Source: Vibrio harveyi NBRC 15634 = ATCC 14126 = KCTC 12724 (GTDB lineage Bacteria > Pseudomonadota > Gammaproteobacteria > Enterobacterales > Vibrionaceae). Taken from it: a stretch of DNA of 64,000 bases. The position numbers and the translations under genes were made by a program. The stretch lies in NCBI RefSeq assembly GCF_001591145.1, contig NZ_BCUF01000020.1, positions 28,315 through 92,314 on the forward strand. Reading direction: 5' to 3'. Below are positions 36,237 through 45,008 of the stretch, in pieces (position 1 is the stretch's first letter; every line of letters begins with the position of its first letter). The notes beneath the pieces are model-generated. The model did not search any database, had not been told where the DNA came from, and saw nothing but the letters and a program-made list of their open reading frames with translations.

Positions 36237-38191
36237 CAGGGATATTCTTACAAGCCTTTGTTTACCTTATTGCCGCCGTCATAGCCGTTCCTTTAGCAAA
36301 ACGTTTAGGCTTAGGCTCGGTGCTTGGGTATCTCATCGCCGGTGTGGTTATTGGTCCAATCATTGGTTTAGTTGGTGAAGAAACAACGACAATTCAACAC
36401 TTTGCTGAATTTGGCGTAGTGATGATGCTGTTCCTCGTTGGTTTGGAGCTTGAACCCAAAATGCTCTGGGCGATGCGTAATCGCTTAATGGGCTTAGGTG
36501 GACTCCAAGTTGGTGGTACAGCAGCACTGATCATGGCGATTGCGCTTTACTTTGGTCAGCCATGGACGATTGCATTAGCGATCGGTCTGATTTTTGCGCT
36601 TTCATCCACGGCGATTGTTTTGCAAACCTTTAGCGAAAAAGGGTTAACCAAAACCGAAGGGGGTCAAAACGCATTCTCGGTACTGCTTTTCCAAGATATT
36701 GCCGTTATTCCAATGTTGGCGTTCATTCCACTATTGGCACTCCCTGAACTTGTGGAGCAGGCACAGTCTGCAGCGCAATCTGCGGCGGAGCATCACGAAG
36801 AGCTCAGCTTAGTTGCTGGACTTCCTGGCTGGGCGTACGGCATGGTCATTACGGCTTCCATCGCTATCGTAGTCGTTGGTGGGCATTTCTTAAGTCGTCC
36901 ACTGTTCCGCTACGTAGCAAGCTCGGGATTACGTGAAATCTTTACTGCTACAGCATTGATGCTAGTGATCGGTATCGCTGCGTTAATGAGCTTAGTCGGT
37001 CTCTCCCCTGCTCTAGGTACTTTCCTAGCAGGCGTAGTATTGGCGAACAGTGAATTCCGCCACGAGTTAGAATCAAACATTGAGCCATTCAAAGGGCTCT
37101 TGCTTGGTCTGTTTTTCATTACCGTCGGTGCTGGCATCGACTTCTCTGTGCTGTTCAGCGACTTTGGTTTGATCATCGGCTTGACGCTTGGCGTAATGGT
37201 CCTGAAAGCGGCGATTCTCTTTATCCTTGCTTTTATCTTCCGTATCAAAGGGAGCAACCGTTGGTTATTTACCTTGAGCTTGGCGCAAGCGGGTGAATTT
37301 GGCTTCGTATTGCTGAGCTTCTCAGTTCAAAACCACGTCATTCCGTTCGAACTTTCGCAAACACTGGCATTAGTCGTTGCGATCTCTATGTTCCTAACAC
37401 CCGGCTTATTTATCTTATTCGACAAGGTTATTCTTCCTCGCTTCGAGAGTGAATCGAATGAGCGTGAAAGTGACACCATTGAAGAACAAGGCACAGTCAT
37501 CATTGCGGGCATCGGTCGTTTTGGTCAGATCATCAATCGCTTGTTGGTTTCTAACGGCGTTCAAACGGTCGTATTAGACCACCAAGCAAGCCAAGTAGAT
37601 AACATGCGCCAAATCGGCACACGCGCTTACTTTGGTGATGCTATGCGCCCAGATATGTTGCACACGGCAGGCATTGAGCACGCAGCAGCACTTGTGGTTG
37701 CCATAGATAACCAAGAAGCGAGTGTTGAATTGGTCAAATACGTTAAGCACACCTATCCGAAAGTGAAAGTGATCGCGCGCGCTTTCGACCGTGGTCACGG
37801 TTATCTGCTTCGACAGGCGGGTGCTGACATCATTGAATCCGAAACATACCACTCCGCTTTAGAAATGGGCGGTCATGTGATGAAGTCTTTAGGGATTCAT
37901 CCGTTCTTCGTTGAGCAACAAAAAGCGACTTACAAACGAGTAGAAGATCGTAAGTCCGACATGCTTTATGAAGCGTGGGCAGATGATTCGGAAGGCGAAC
38001 GTTACGACAATAACTTCCGTCAGTTATTTATTCATCTAGAAGAAAAAATGGCTGAGGAAATGCAGAAGGATCGTCACGATAAACTTTCGCGTTCCGAACG
38101 TGGTTGGACACCACCACCAAAAGGGTACGCGGACGACTTCAACGAAGAAAATGTTCAAGAACTTCACCTTCCAAAAGAAGACGCTCAATAA
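36233..38191 (+). CDS. Glutathione-regulated K+/H+ antiporter, KefB/KefC type
   Basis: 652 residues. CPA2 exchanger domain (about 1-390, twelve helices; MLFLVGLELEPKMLW, FALSSTAIVLQTFSEKG) and a RCK/TrkA-N domain (about 415-530; VIIAGIGRFGQIINRLL). A charged C-terminal tail follows. In E. coli such systems release K+ and acidify the cytoplasm when electrophile-glutathione adducts form, protecting the cell. KefB versus KefC cannot be told by eye. Confidence 0.9.
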   Translation: MTGIFLQAFVYLIAAVIAVPLAKRLGLGSVLGYLIAGVVIGPIIGLVGEETTTIQHFAEFGVVMMLFLVGLELEPKMLWAMRNRLMGLGGLQVGGTAALIMAIALYFGQPWTIALAIGLIFALSSTAIVLQTFSEKGLTKTEGGQNAFSVLLFQDIAVIPMLAFIPLLALPELVEQAQSAAQSAAEHHEELSLVAGLPGWAYGMVITASIAIVVVGGHFLSRPLFRYVASSGLREIFTATALMLVIGIAALMSLVGLSPALGTFLAGVVLANSEFRHELESNIEPFKGLLLGLFFITVGAGIDFSVLFSDFGLIIGLTLGVMVLKAAILFILAFIFRIKGSNRWLFTLSLAQAGEFGFVLLSFSVQNHVIPFELSQTLALVVAISMFLTPGLFILFDKVILPRFESESNERESDTIEEQGTVIIAGIGRFGQIINRLLVSNGVQTVVLDHQASQVDNMRQIGTRAYFGDAMRPDMLHTAGIEHAAALVVAIDNQEASVELVKYVKHTYPKVKVIARAFDRGHGYLLRQAGADIIESETYHSALEMGGHVMKSLGIHPFFVEQQKATYKRVEDRKSDMLYEAWADDSEGERYDNNFRQLFIHLEEKMAEEMQKDRHDKLSRSERGWTPPPKGYADDFNEENVQELHLPKEDAQ

Positions 38192-38195
38192 ACGC

Positions 38196-38224
38196 GAAAA
38201 CCTCCCACTGGGAGGTTTTTTATT
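38196..38224 (+). terminator. Rho-independent terminator of the kef operon
   Basis: AAAACCTCCC pairs with GGGAGGTTTT, followed by TT. Confidence 0.85.
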
Positions 38225-38242
38225 GCCCCAAAAACAACCGCG

Positions 38243-38536
38243 TTACATAAGATCACTCATTAAGATCTCGTACTCTTCATTCGCTTCATCCACTAAATGG
38301 GAAAGCTCTAACGCATCGGTCTTAGCAAGATTAAACTGCCATGGGACCGTATCTTCTTTACCACAAATACGAGTTTGAGCACCGCTGCTTTCAAAAGAAA
38401 GATCATCAAACTCGGTGGTATGGTGCTCTTGAAGTTCGACAATTTCGACTTCCAATTTGCCGACGGGATTGACTTCAACATGGGCGTGTAAATCTGGGCT
38501 ATTCGATAAACAATACTCTCGATGAACTGCAATCAT
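38243..38536 (-). CDS. Small acidic hypothetical protein
   Basis: 97 residues, acidic, soluble. AAGGAGGCAGCC before ATG 38536 is an excellent SD. No recognised motif; no signal peptide or helix. Monocistronic. Confidence 0.65.
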   Translation of the reverse strand: MIAVHREYCLSNSPDLHAHVEVNPVGKLEVEIVELQEHHTTEFDDLSFESSGAQTRICGKEDTVPWQFNLAKTDALELSHLVDEANEEYEILMSDLM

Positions 38537-38688
38537 GGCTGCCTCCTTGGTCTGCCAACTGACAACTCATCAAACAGTGTAGACGAGGGATTTTGAACGT
38601 GGGGTGAAATAATGATGAAGATTGATCCCGAATAAAAATGCAGCGGATTAATGCTCCTTACATTCTCAATTTTGATGGAGTCAAACTC

Positions 38689-39558
38689 TTAGCTTCTGCA
38701 TGTAATCACTTGCTCAATACGTTCTTCAATTGCTTGAATCGCTAATGTCACAGACATCGGCACATGAGCATGATAAGGATGTAATACGTAAATTGGATTC
38801 ACTTTTGAGGCTTGTGCATTAGGTACTGGTTCAAGGAGTGGATTCGAGTCCAGAATAAAATCAGGAACAACCCCAAAGCCCAATCCCATCTCTAAAAGAC
38901 TCACCACATCAAACACGCTGTTCGCTCGATGCTTCACTGGGTATTGAACTTGGTGGTCTTGTTTCTCCAAACAGAACGTATGAACAATGGGTTCGACCTG
39001 CCAATGTTGAGCGATATAAGAAGCATCTTCAATGTCAGATTGCTCCCCTCTCGCGCGGCACAATACGTCACAAAACTGCCCAACTTTCCGCTGTTTAATA
39101 TTTGAATCACCAGACGCTCCAACTCGGATCGCAAGGTCAATATTCTGCTGAATGATATCGACATGTTTATCATCACTGATCAAATTTAAATGCACATCGG
39201 GATAATCGGCAAAAGCAGCCGTTAAGGCAGGTAATACGATCGAGCGCATTAATGCGTTGGGAGCCGTCACGGTGATCACTCCCACTGGGGTTTGCTTCAA
39301 CTCTGCTGCTTCTAGCCACGCCTCTTCAGCTTGCTTCGTCATTTTCGCGCACTGCTGATAAAAGCGCTCACCAGAGTGTGTCAACGTTTGCTTTCTGGTC
39401 GTGCGTTTAAGTAAACACGTATCCAACTCCCCCTCAAGTTGTTTGAGTGCAGAGCTCAGTACAGATTTAGAAAGTTCTAACTTCTCTGCGGCTTTGGAGA
39501 TCGACCCACACTCTACAATATGAACGAATAGAGACATCAAACGCAGCTTATTCATCAC
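38689..39558 (-). CDS. LysR-family transcriptional regulator
   Basis: 289 residues. HTH at about 18-40 (GSISKAAEKLELSKSVLSSALKQLE) and a LysR substrate-binding domain. It is divergent from the SnoaL-like gene at 39673 across 114 bp, the usual arrangement of LysR regulator and target. An ATG two codons in (39555) is an alternative start. Confidence 0.88.
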   Translation of the reverse strand: MMNKLRLMSLFVHIVECGSISKAAEKLELSKSVLSSALKQLEGELDTCLLKRTTRKQTLTHSGERFYQQCAKMTKQAEEAWLEAAELKQTPVGVITVTAPNALMRSIVLPALTAAFADYPDVHLNLISDDKHVDIIQQNIDLAIRVGASGDSNIKQRKVGQFCDVLCRARGEQSDIEDASYIAQHWQVEPIVHTFCLEKQDHQVQYPVKHRANSVFDVVSLLEMGLGFGVVPDFILDSNPLLEPVPNAQASKVNPIYVLHPYHAHVPMSVTLAIQAIEERIEQVITCRS

Positions 39559-39672
39559 TTTTCCTCATTGTTCTATTTATCAGAACATTCCGTTCTTATT
39601 CGTTTGTTTTTCTAATTCAATTCTACCTCTATGATTGCCACATAAACAAACACCAAACACAGGAATTTCAGG

Positions 39673-40044
39673 ATGACTCAATCAGTTTTAGAACACGCTC
39701 AAGCAGGCATTTCAGCATGGCAAATCGCTTTTAATAATCAGGACGCTGCAGGATGCGCAGCACAATACGCCGAAGATGCAATCATGGTTGCCAAACCTTT
39801 CGGTACATTTGAAGGTCGTGAAGCAATTCAAGCATTCTGGCAAAACATCATGGACCAAGGTTTTAACAGCGTGGACTACACCAACACGAAATGGGAACAA
39901 GATAGCGAACAAGGTTACATTCTGACGTCCGATTGGACGATGAACAAAGCGTTTGGTGTGGTGCATAAAGAACTATGGGAGATCCAAGCTGACGGTCTTT
40001 CTCGTCTGACCTATGACGAGTTCGAAGTACTTGGCGAACGATAA
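39673..40044 (+). CDS. SnoaL-like/DUF4440 nuclear-transport-factor-2-fold protein
   Basis: 123 residues, NTF2-like alpha+beta cone (AWQIAFNNQDAAGCAAQYAEDAIMVAKPFG, then GREAIQAFWQN). Family includes small isomerases, ketosteroid-like enzymes and stress proteins, so function is open. AGGAATTTCAGG lies before the ATG. Likely regulated by the divergent LysR protein. Confidence 0.8.
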   Translation: MTQSVLEHAQAGISAWQIAFNNQDAAGCAAQYAEDAIMVAKPFGTFEGREAIQAFWQNIMDQGFNSVDYTNTKWEQDSEQGYILTSDWTMNKAFGVVHKELWEIQADGLSRLTYDEFEVLGER

Positions 40045-40193
40045 AAGTTATTGATAGTTATCGCAAATATTTATTCAGTTACATTGACAATAAAATAACC
40101 AATCAATATCATTTCAGCCGGAAAAACGTGAACGAACATCACAATAATTATAATTATCCGTCTATTAATAAACAATTGGTTGAATATTTAATC

Positions 40194-40430
40194 ATGTCAA
40201 AACTCTTTTTTGCGTCACTTTTGATGCTTTTATCATTTCAGTCTGCGGCGTTTACGCCCAAAGAAGTGTGCTTCGATCAAGATTCGGAGTTTATTGGATG
40301 GCTTACCGACGAAGAGTGTGCCGCTTTAAATGGCAACAGTCCTGATGACTTTACTCAAAACTCGGAATATTCACATCCTACGCGAGAGCCAATCGCAGAA
40401 TCAGAAGAACCCGTAGTCATTGTCTTATAG
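40194..40430 (+). CDS. Small secreted acidic protein
   Basis: 78 residues from ATG 40194. The frame is open from a GTG at 40128, but a signal peptide begins at 40194 (MSKLFFASLLMLLSFQSAAF), so the shorter start is favoured although its SD is weak. The mature part is acidic with two Cys (VCFDQD and EECAAL) that may pair. No family known. Confidence 0.55.
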   Translation: MSKLFFASLLMLLSFQSAAFTPKEVCFDQDSEFIGWLTDEECAALNGNSPDDFTQNSEYSHPTREPIAESEEPVVIVL

Positions 40431-40466
40431 TAATTAAGCCTCGACTATGAACATTCTTCCGAAAAC

Positions 40467-40508
40467 AAAGAGCCCATTTCGCTGTATTTAAATGGGCTCT
40501 TTTTGTTT
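40467..40508 (+). terminator. Rho-independent terminator after the small secreted protein gene
   Basis: AAAGAGCCCATTT pairs with AAATGGGCTCTTT and a T-run follows. Confidence 0.85.
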
Positions 40509-40539
40509 CCTTATCCCTGACAGGCGCATCCGGTAAACA

Positions 40540-40578
40540 TAAAAAATCCCCAAGTCTGAATGACTTGGGGATTTTTGT
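40540..40578. terminator. Second, bidirectional terminator
   Basis: A 15-bp perfect stem AAAAATCCCCAAGTC/GACTTGGGGATTTTT with loop TGAAT lies after the permease stop on the minus strand. Confidence 0.88.
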
Positions 40579-40613
40579 TTTTAAGTAATCGTGCTTATCC
40601 CGTCTAACTTTTA

Positions 40614-41708
40614 TTAAGCAAAGATAAAGCTGTATAAGTAACCCGCGCCCATTGCCATACTTAGGATGACAAATAGGAAAGCTGCAATCATTTGGTTCTT
40701 AAAGATAGATTTCAACAAAATCACTTCTGTAAGACTTGCGCCAGCGCTACCAATGATCAATGCCATAACTGAGCCCAATGCCATACCTTTTTGTACTAAC
40801 GCCGCACTTAGTGGAATCACTGCCTCTGCACGGATGTACAATGGAATACCAATGATTGCTGCTACCGGAATCGCGTACCACTTCGCTTCACCTGCGTATT
40901 CTGCAATCAGATCCGTTGGGATGAAACCATAGATGAATGAACCAATCGCAATACCCATCATTAGGTAAGGGAACACTTGTTTAAAGTCTTTCCAAGTTGA
41001 GTGCCAAATACGAACCCAACGGCTTGGTTGCTTCTCTTCGACAATCGTCGCTGTTGCAGTACCGTCTGATGAACAGCAAGATACTTCCACTTTAGGTTCA
41101 GCTTTTGGCGCATCACCACAACAAGATGTTTTCGCCACAACTGGAGCTGGTTCACCACAAGCGCTGGTACCACAGCTAGATGCTGGTTTCGCTTCTTCTT
41201 TTTTCTTGCTTGAGTCACCGCAAGAAGTACCGCATGAAGAAGAACTTACTGCTTCGTATGCTTCTGGTTTTACGTAGCGCTCAAACCCAAGTTTTTCAAG
41301 TACATAACCTGCTACTACTGATACTGTCATCGCAATAGCAAAGTAGAATACTGCCACTTTCCAACCAAAGGTCACCACAAACAAGCCAATGATCACTGGG
41401 TTAAGCAGTGGACTTGCAAATAGGAACACCATCATTGGTCCAAAACCCGCCCTTGCACGCAACAATCCTTTTAAGAAAGGAATCGTTGAACATGAACAGA
41501 AAGGCGTAATCGAGCCTAGCAACGCTGCAATAAAGTAGCCCTTACCCTTTTTAGAGCTCAGGATAGACTGAATTTTTTCTGGTGTTAGAAAGTCTTGCAA
41601 CACACCCACGATATAGCTAATTGCTAGGAATAGAATGATTAGTTCGGTTGCAAGAAACGCAAACATATCAAGCGCTTCTTTGACCATTGTCATGATTTCT
41701 GGATTCAT
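40614..41708 (-). CDS. Cys-rich ArsP/DUF318-like permease
   Basis: 364 residues. Eight or so transmembrane helices in two halves: the first half has TPFCSCSTIPFLKGL, conserved in ArsP-type permeases, the second GIPLYIRAEAVIPLS. Between them (about 150-225) lies a cytoplasmic-sized loop with several cysteine groups (SSSSCGTSCGDSS, SSCGTSACGE, KTSCCGD, VSCCSS), probably metal or metalloid binding. AGTAGGAGATAAAAT precedes the ATG. It is divergent from an arsR-sigZ pair. Substrate (organoarsenical or heavy metal) is inferred. Confidence 0.82.
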   Translation of the reverse strand: MNPEIMTMVKEALDMFAFLATELIILFLAISYIVGVLQDFLTPEKIQSILSSKKGKGYFIAALLGSITPFCSCSTIPFLKGLLRARAGFGPMMVFLFASPLLNPVIIGLFVVTFGWKVAVFYFAIAMTVSVVAGYVLEKLGFERYVKPEAYEAVSSSSCGTSCGDSSKKKEEAKPASSCGTSACGEPAPVVAKTSCCGDAPKAEPKVEVSCCSSDGTATATIVEEKQPSRWVRIWHSTWKDFKQVFPYLMMGIAIGSFIYGFIPTDLIAEYAGEAKWYAIPVAAIIGIPLYIRAEAVIPLSAALVQKGMALGSVMALIIGSAGASLTEVILLKSIFKNQMIAAFLFVILSMAMGAGYLYSFIFA

Positions 41709-41959
41709 ATTTTATCTCCTACTGATGTCACATCAGTAACTGTAAATTTCCTAATGAAGCTGAATTCTTCATTTCTATTTTTCTCGAATTATAGAATTAA
41801 AAATCGATGCGTCAACCACTATATTTCGATAAATATCGAAATATAAATTTAACCCTTACTAATCAATAAATTAGATATTGAAATTTTCTTGTTTGCTATT
41901 CATCTACACTTTCACTATCATCGAAATGTATTTATCGTCAGTCATTCCAAGAGGTCAGT

Positions 41960-42253
41960 ATGGAACTCGAAGCTGTAGCAAAAGCGCTCAAAGAGCTAGG
42001 ACACCCTACCCGTCTATGTATCTATAAAGAGGTGGTTAAAGCGGGCTATGAAGGTATCGCAGTTGGTGGCGTACAAGATAAACTTGGCATTCCAGCTTCT
42101 ACTCTTTCTCATCACATCTCGAGCCTTGCCTCAGCTGGATTAATCAGTCAGCGTCGTGAAGGTCGTACTTTGTATTGTGTTGCTGAGTATGAATGTTTAG
42201 ATACGGTTATTGGCTTCCTGCGTGACGAGTGTTGTATCAATGAAAACTGCTAA
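41960..42253 (+). CDS. ArsR-family regulator upstream of sigZ
   Basis: 97 residues. Winged helix with KELGHPTRLCIYKEVV and IPASTLSHHISSLASAGLI. Cysteines: C19 in TRLCIY near the N-terminal helix, two more in YCVAEYEC, and a C-terminal set (DECCINENC), so it can bind a soft metal. It is divergent from the Cys-rich permease and its 3' end overlaps sigZ. Confidence 0.85.
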   Translation: MELEAVAKALKELGHPTRLCIYKEVVKAGYEGIAVGGVQDKLGIPASTLSHHISSLASAGLISQRREGRTLYCVAEYECLDTVIGFLRDECCINENC

Positions 42254-42800
42254 CCTTGAATCGATTTGGAGCGAATACGAACACGCTATTCACGCCTTCT
42301 TGCGCTCTAAAGTCAGTAATGAAGATGATGTAGACGACCTCAAACAAGAGATCTTGCTTAAGACTTATCAGAATCTTGGGGATATTCGTGATGTATCGAG
42401 CATCAAGTCATGGCTATTCCAAATCGCTAATAACGCCATCATCGATTTCTACCGCAAACGTGCACGAAACCAGCGTGATAATGACCTCATCGCTGAAGAT
42501 CTGTGGTTTGAAGAACAAGCAGCGAGTCTTAAACAAGAGTTGTCAAAGTGCATTGCACCGTTTGTGCAGGCGCTACCAGAAGAGCAATCGCAACTGCTCT
42601 CTTCTATTGAGCTTGAAGGTATGAGCCAAAAGAAGCTCGCAGAACAGCAAGGCATCAGCTACTCGACTCTCAAATCACGTGTTCAAAAAGGACGGGTAGA
42701 ATTGAAAAAGCTGTTTGAGGAATGTTGTAGCTTCTCATTCGATAAACAAGGTCGCATGACAGATTGCAACCAAAACGGTTCTTCTTGCGATAAATGCTAA
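42240..42800 (+). CDS. sigZ: ECF-type RNA polymerase sigma factor SigZ
   Basis: 186 residues from ATG 42240, which overlaps the arsR stop by 14 bases, so translation is probably coupled; the earlier ORF start at 42210 would lie deeper inside arsR. Region 2 (about 8-70; DLKQEILLKTYQNL, SWLFQIANNAIIDFYRKRA) and region 4 (about 115-160; GMSQKKLAEQQGISYSTLKSRVQKGR). The Cys-rich tail (EECCSF, DCNQNGSSCDKC) is typical of SigZ. No anti-sigma gene is present; the ArsR protein and the Cys tail may provide control. Confidence 0.85.
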   Translation: MKTANLESIWSEYEHAIHAFLRSKVSNEDDVDDLKQEILLKTYQNLGDIRDVSSIKSWLFQIANNAIIDFYRKRARNQRDNDLIAEDLWFEEQAASLKQELSKCIAPFVQALPEEQSQLLSSIELEGMSQKKLAEQQGISYSTLKSRVQKGRVELKKLFEECCSFSFDKQGRMTDCNQNGSSCDKC

Positions 42801-42819
42801 GCAGTTTTTAAACCTGCTT
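42797..42819. terminator. Hairpin spanning two convergent stop codons
   Basis: TAAGCAG (42797-42803) pairs with CTGCTTA (42813-42819), loop TTTTTAAAC. It covers the ends of sigZ and the convergent LysR gene, only 7 bp apart. T-runs are poor. Confidence 0.4.
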
Positions 42820-43701
42820 ATCAAACCATTCGGTCACCAACGCCACCAGCTTTTGATGCACAGGGCTTAACGTATTGCCTCGCTTTAATAATACATAACC
42901 TGCACGACCTTCGTTCGCCATAAAGTCTATGTTTAAAGGGACAAATTCGCTCTTTTCATCATGAGCTTGCACTAAATGATGAGGAAGCAAGGCAAAGCCA
43001 TCATTTTTCAATAGTCGCATCAACACATCAATGTTGCTGATTCGGGAGATATTTGGTGACATCACCTGTTGATTGCCAAGTGCACTGGTACTGAAGTTCT
43101 CTGCAATGTATTGGTGATGTGATGCGAGGTCCTGCAGAGTCACAACGGGGTTCTGCGCTATCGAGCTTTTCCGATGCGCATAGAAGGTAAACCTCGGATA
43201 GCCCAAGTTTATAAAAGACATCCCTTCAGTTGGGAACGCTTTACCACTGTTAAGTACCACCGCAAAATCCGCGTGTTTCGCCATAAGCATGTCTAGCGCT
43301 TCATCTCGGCTGCGATGTAACCAATGAATCGCCGTATTTTTGTATTGCTTGCGCAGAGCCAGGTCGATGTCTGCGATGGCATCACACGGCACCGACATGT
43401 CGTGACAAATCGTTATTTCCGGAACATCCCCTTGAGAGTAGCTATCACAAGAAAGTTCTAAAGACTGCATTTGGTAAAGGATGTGCTTGGCTTGAGTAAC
43501 TAACGTCGCCCCTACTTCCGTCAAGACTGGTGTTCTTCCTTTGCGTTCAAACAAGATCACATCCCAATCAATTTCGAGATCGCTGACTTGGTGATGCAGC
43601 GTCGCCCTGTCTTTCCCGATTACCCTTGCGGCTTGGCTAAACGATCCATGCTCCGCGACAGCAACAAATGCAGTAAGTTGGTCAAAACTGGCTCTGGGCA
43701 T
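42808..43701 (-). CDS. LysR-family transcriptional regulator
   Basis: 297 residues. HTH near residues 18-45 (GSFSQAARVIGKDRATLHHQVSDLE) and a LysR effector domain. It is divergent from the choloylglycine-hydrolase-family gene (start 43844), which is likely its target. Confidence 0.88.
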   Translation of the reverse strand: MPRASFDQLTAFVAVAEHGSFSQAARVIGKDRATLHHQVSDLEIDWDVILFERKGRTPVLTEVGATLVTQAKHILYQMQSLELSCDSYSQGDVPEITICHDMSVPCDAIADIDLALRKQYKNTAIHWLHRSRDEALDMLMAKHADFAVVLNSGKAFPTEGMSFINLGYPRFTFYAHRKSSIAQNPVVTLQDLASHHQYIAENFSTSALGNQQVMSPNISRISNIDVLMRLLKNDGFALLPHHLVQAHDEKSEFVPLNIDFMANEGRAGYVLLKRGNTLSPVHQKLVALVTEWFDKQV

Positions 43702-43843
43702 TAGAAGATCCTCAAATAATAAACCCGTTTATCTTAGCTCAACCGACATTCTTTTGTTGCAAAGTTTGCAACATAACTGAGATTACATGGTGAATATTCC
43801 ACGTAATAATGACCTCGTATTGAAACGTTACGAGGGCAATTCA

Positions 43844-44903
43844 ATGAAAGGTTTTAGCAAAAAAAGTACTTCTAGCAGCATCAGTCGCAATGGCAGTCGG
43901 CAGCATCTCTACCGCAGCAAATGCGTGTTCACGTTTGGTTTGGGAGACTCAAGACCACGGTGTATTTGTCTCTCGTACCATGGATTGGATGGAAGCCAAT
44001 CAGCCAACTATTGACGTTCGCCACGCAGGTCAAACCTACCGTGGATACGATAAAGGCGATGCGCTTACGTGGACATCGAAATACGCTTCTATCGGTGTGA
44101 GTATCTACGGCGTGGGCATTATTGACGGCTTTAACGAGAAAGGATTTGCGGCGAATGCATTGTTCTTGGATGAAGAGAACTCTGGCGCGCCACAAGCGGG
44201 AAAACAACAAGTTGAAAACTCGCGCTTTGTCGCTTACCTGATCGATAGTTTTGCATCCGTTGATGAAGCATTGAAGCACCTAGATTCAATCCAAATACAA
44301 CAGTTCAGTCACAATGGCATTGAAATGAAGGGACATTACTCACTAGAAGATGCAAGTGGCGATTCTGCCGTATTGGAATACATTAATGGTGCTTGGCAAG
44401 TGCATCATGGCAAACAATATGACGTGATGACTAACAGCCCAGAGTACGCGCAACACTTGAAAAACTGGCAAGAAGCGCAACCAAAAGCGAAGAGTGATGT
44501 GAATGGTGAGTTCCCAATTCCGGGTAACATCAACTCTGCTCAGCGCTTTATCTGGAACAGCTATATGAAGGATCAGCTTAAAGAGCCAAGTAGCTACACC
44601 AATGGCATTGCGAAACTCGACAGTGTGACCTACAAAATCCCATTGGATGCAGCAAACCGCCCTGTGAATGGTGAAATGCGCGGCTACGCGACCATCTATG
44701 GTTTGGTGTACAACTTAGACCAAAAAGTGATGAACGTACGCTATCAATATGATGACAGCTACACACAGTACTCAGTGGACTTTAACAAGTTGAATGACGG
44801 TCATAACTACACGATCAAAGCCGACTTACCGGATCTGTTTGGTGACATTTCATCTCGCTTAGAAAAAGGCGACGGCGTAATGGGTCAGCACTTAGTGAAA
44901 TAG
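43844..44903 (+). CDS. Choloylglycine hydrolase/penicillin V acylase family protein, signal peptide frameshifted
   Basis: From ATG 43844 (ACGAGGG seven bases before), 7 A (43859-43865) shift the frame; with 6 A the start would read MKGFSKKVLLAASVAMAVGS and continue to STAANA before Cys, an ideal signal peptide exposing the Ntn nucleophile Cys of CSRLVWETQDHGVFVSRTMDW (cited in part). Downstream frame is intact for 330 residues: GRTMDW-like start, Asn in SIYGVGIIDGFNEKG, and NSPEYAQHL. The only in-frame ATG in the long frame is 43890, which would leave a 12-residue stub of the signal peptide. Family: Ntn hydrolases acting on bile salts, penicillin V or N-acyl homoserine lactones. Divergent from a LysR gene. 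It may be a real mutation, phase variation, slippage, or a sequencing error. Confidence 0.8.
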
Positions 44904-44960
44904 CTCTGATTATCTAAAAAAAACAGAACTTGAAAGGTGTGTGGACAAAAGCACCATTCA

Positions 44961-44989
44961 AAAAAGCGCCGACATGCTCGGCGCTTTTC
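44961..44989. terminator. Bidirectional rho-independent terminator
   Basis: A stem AAAAGCGCCGA/TCGGCGCTTTT with loop CATGC lies between convergent genes. Confidence 0.85.
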
Positions 44990-45008
44990 CTTTCTATTCG
45001 TTTTGTAC

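Noticed and set aside
43787..44014. 75-codon ORF overlapping the start of the choloylglycine hydrolase gene
   Set aside because: It is the shifted frame created by the extra A and its product resembles nothing.
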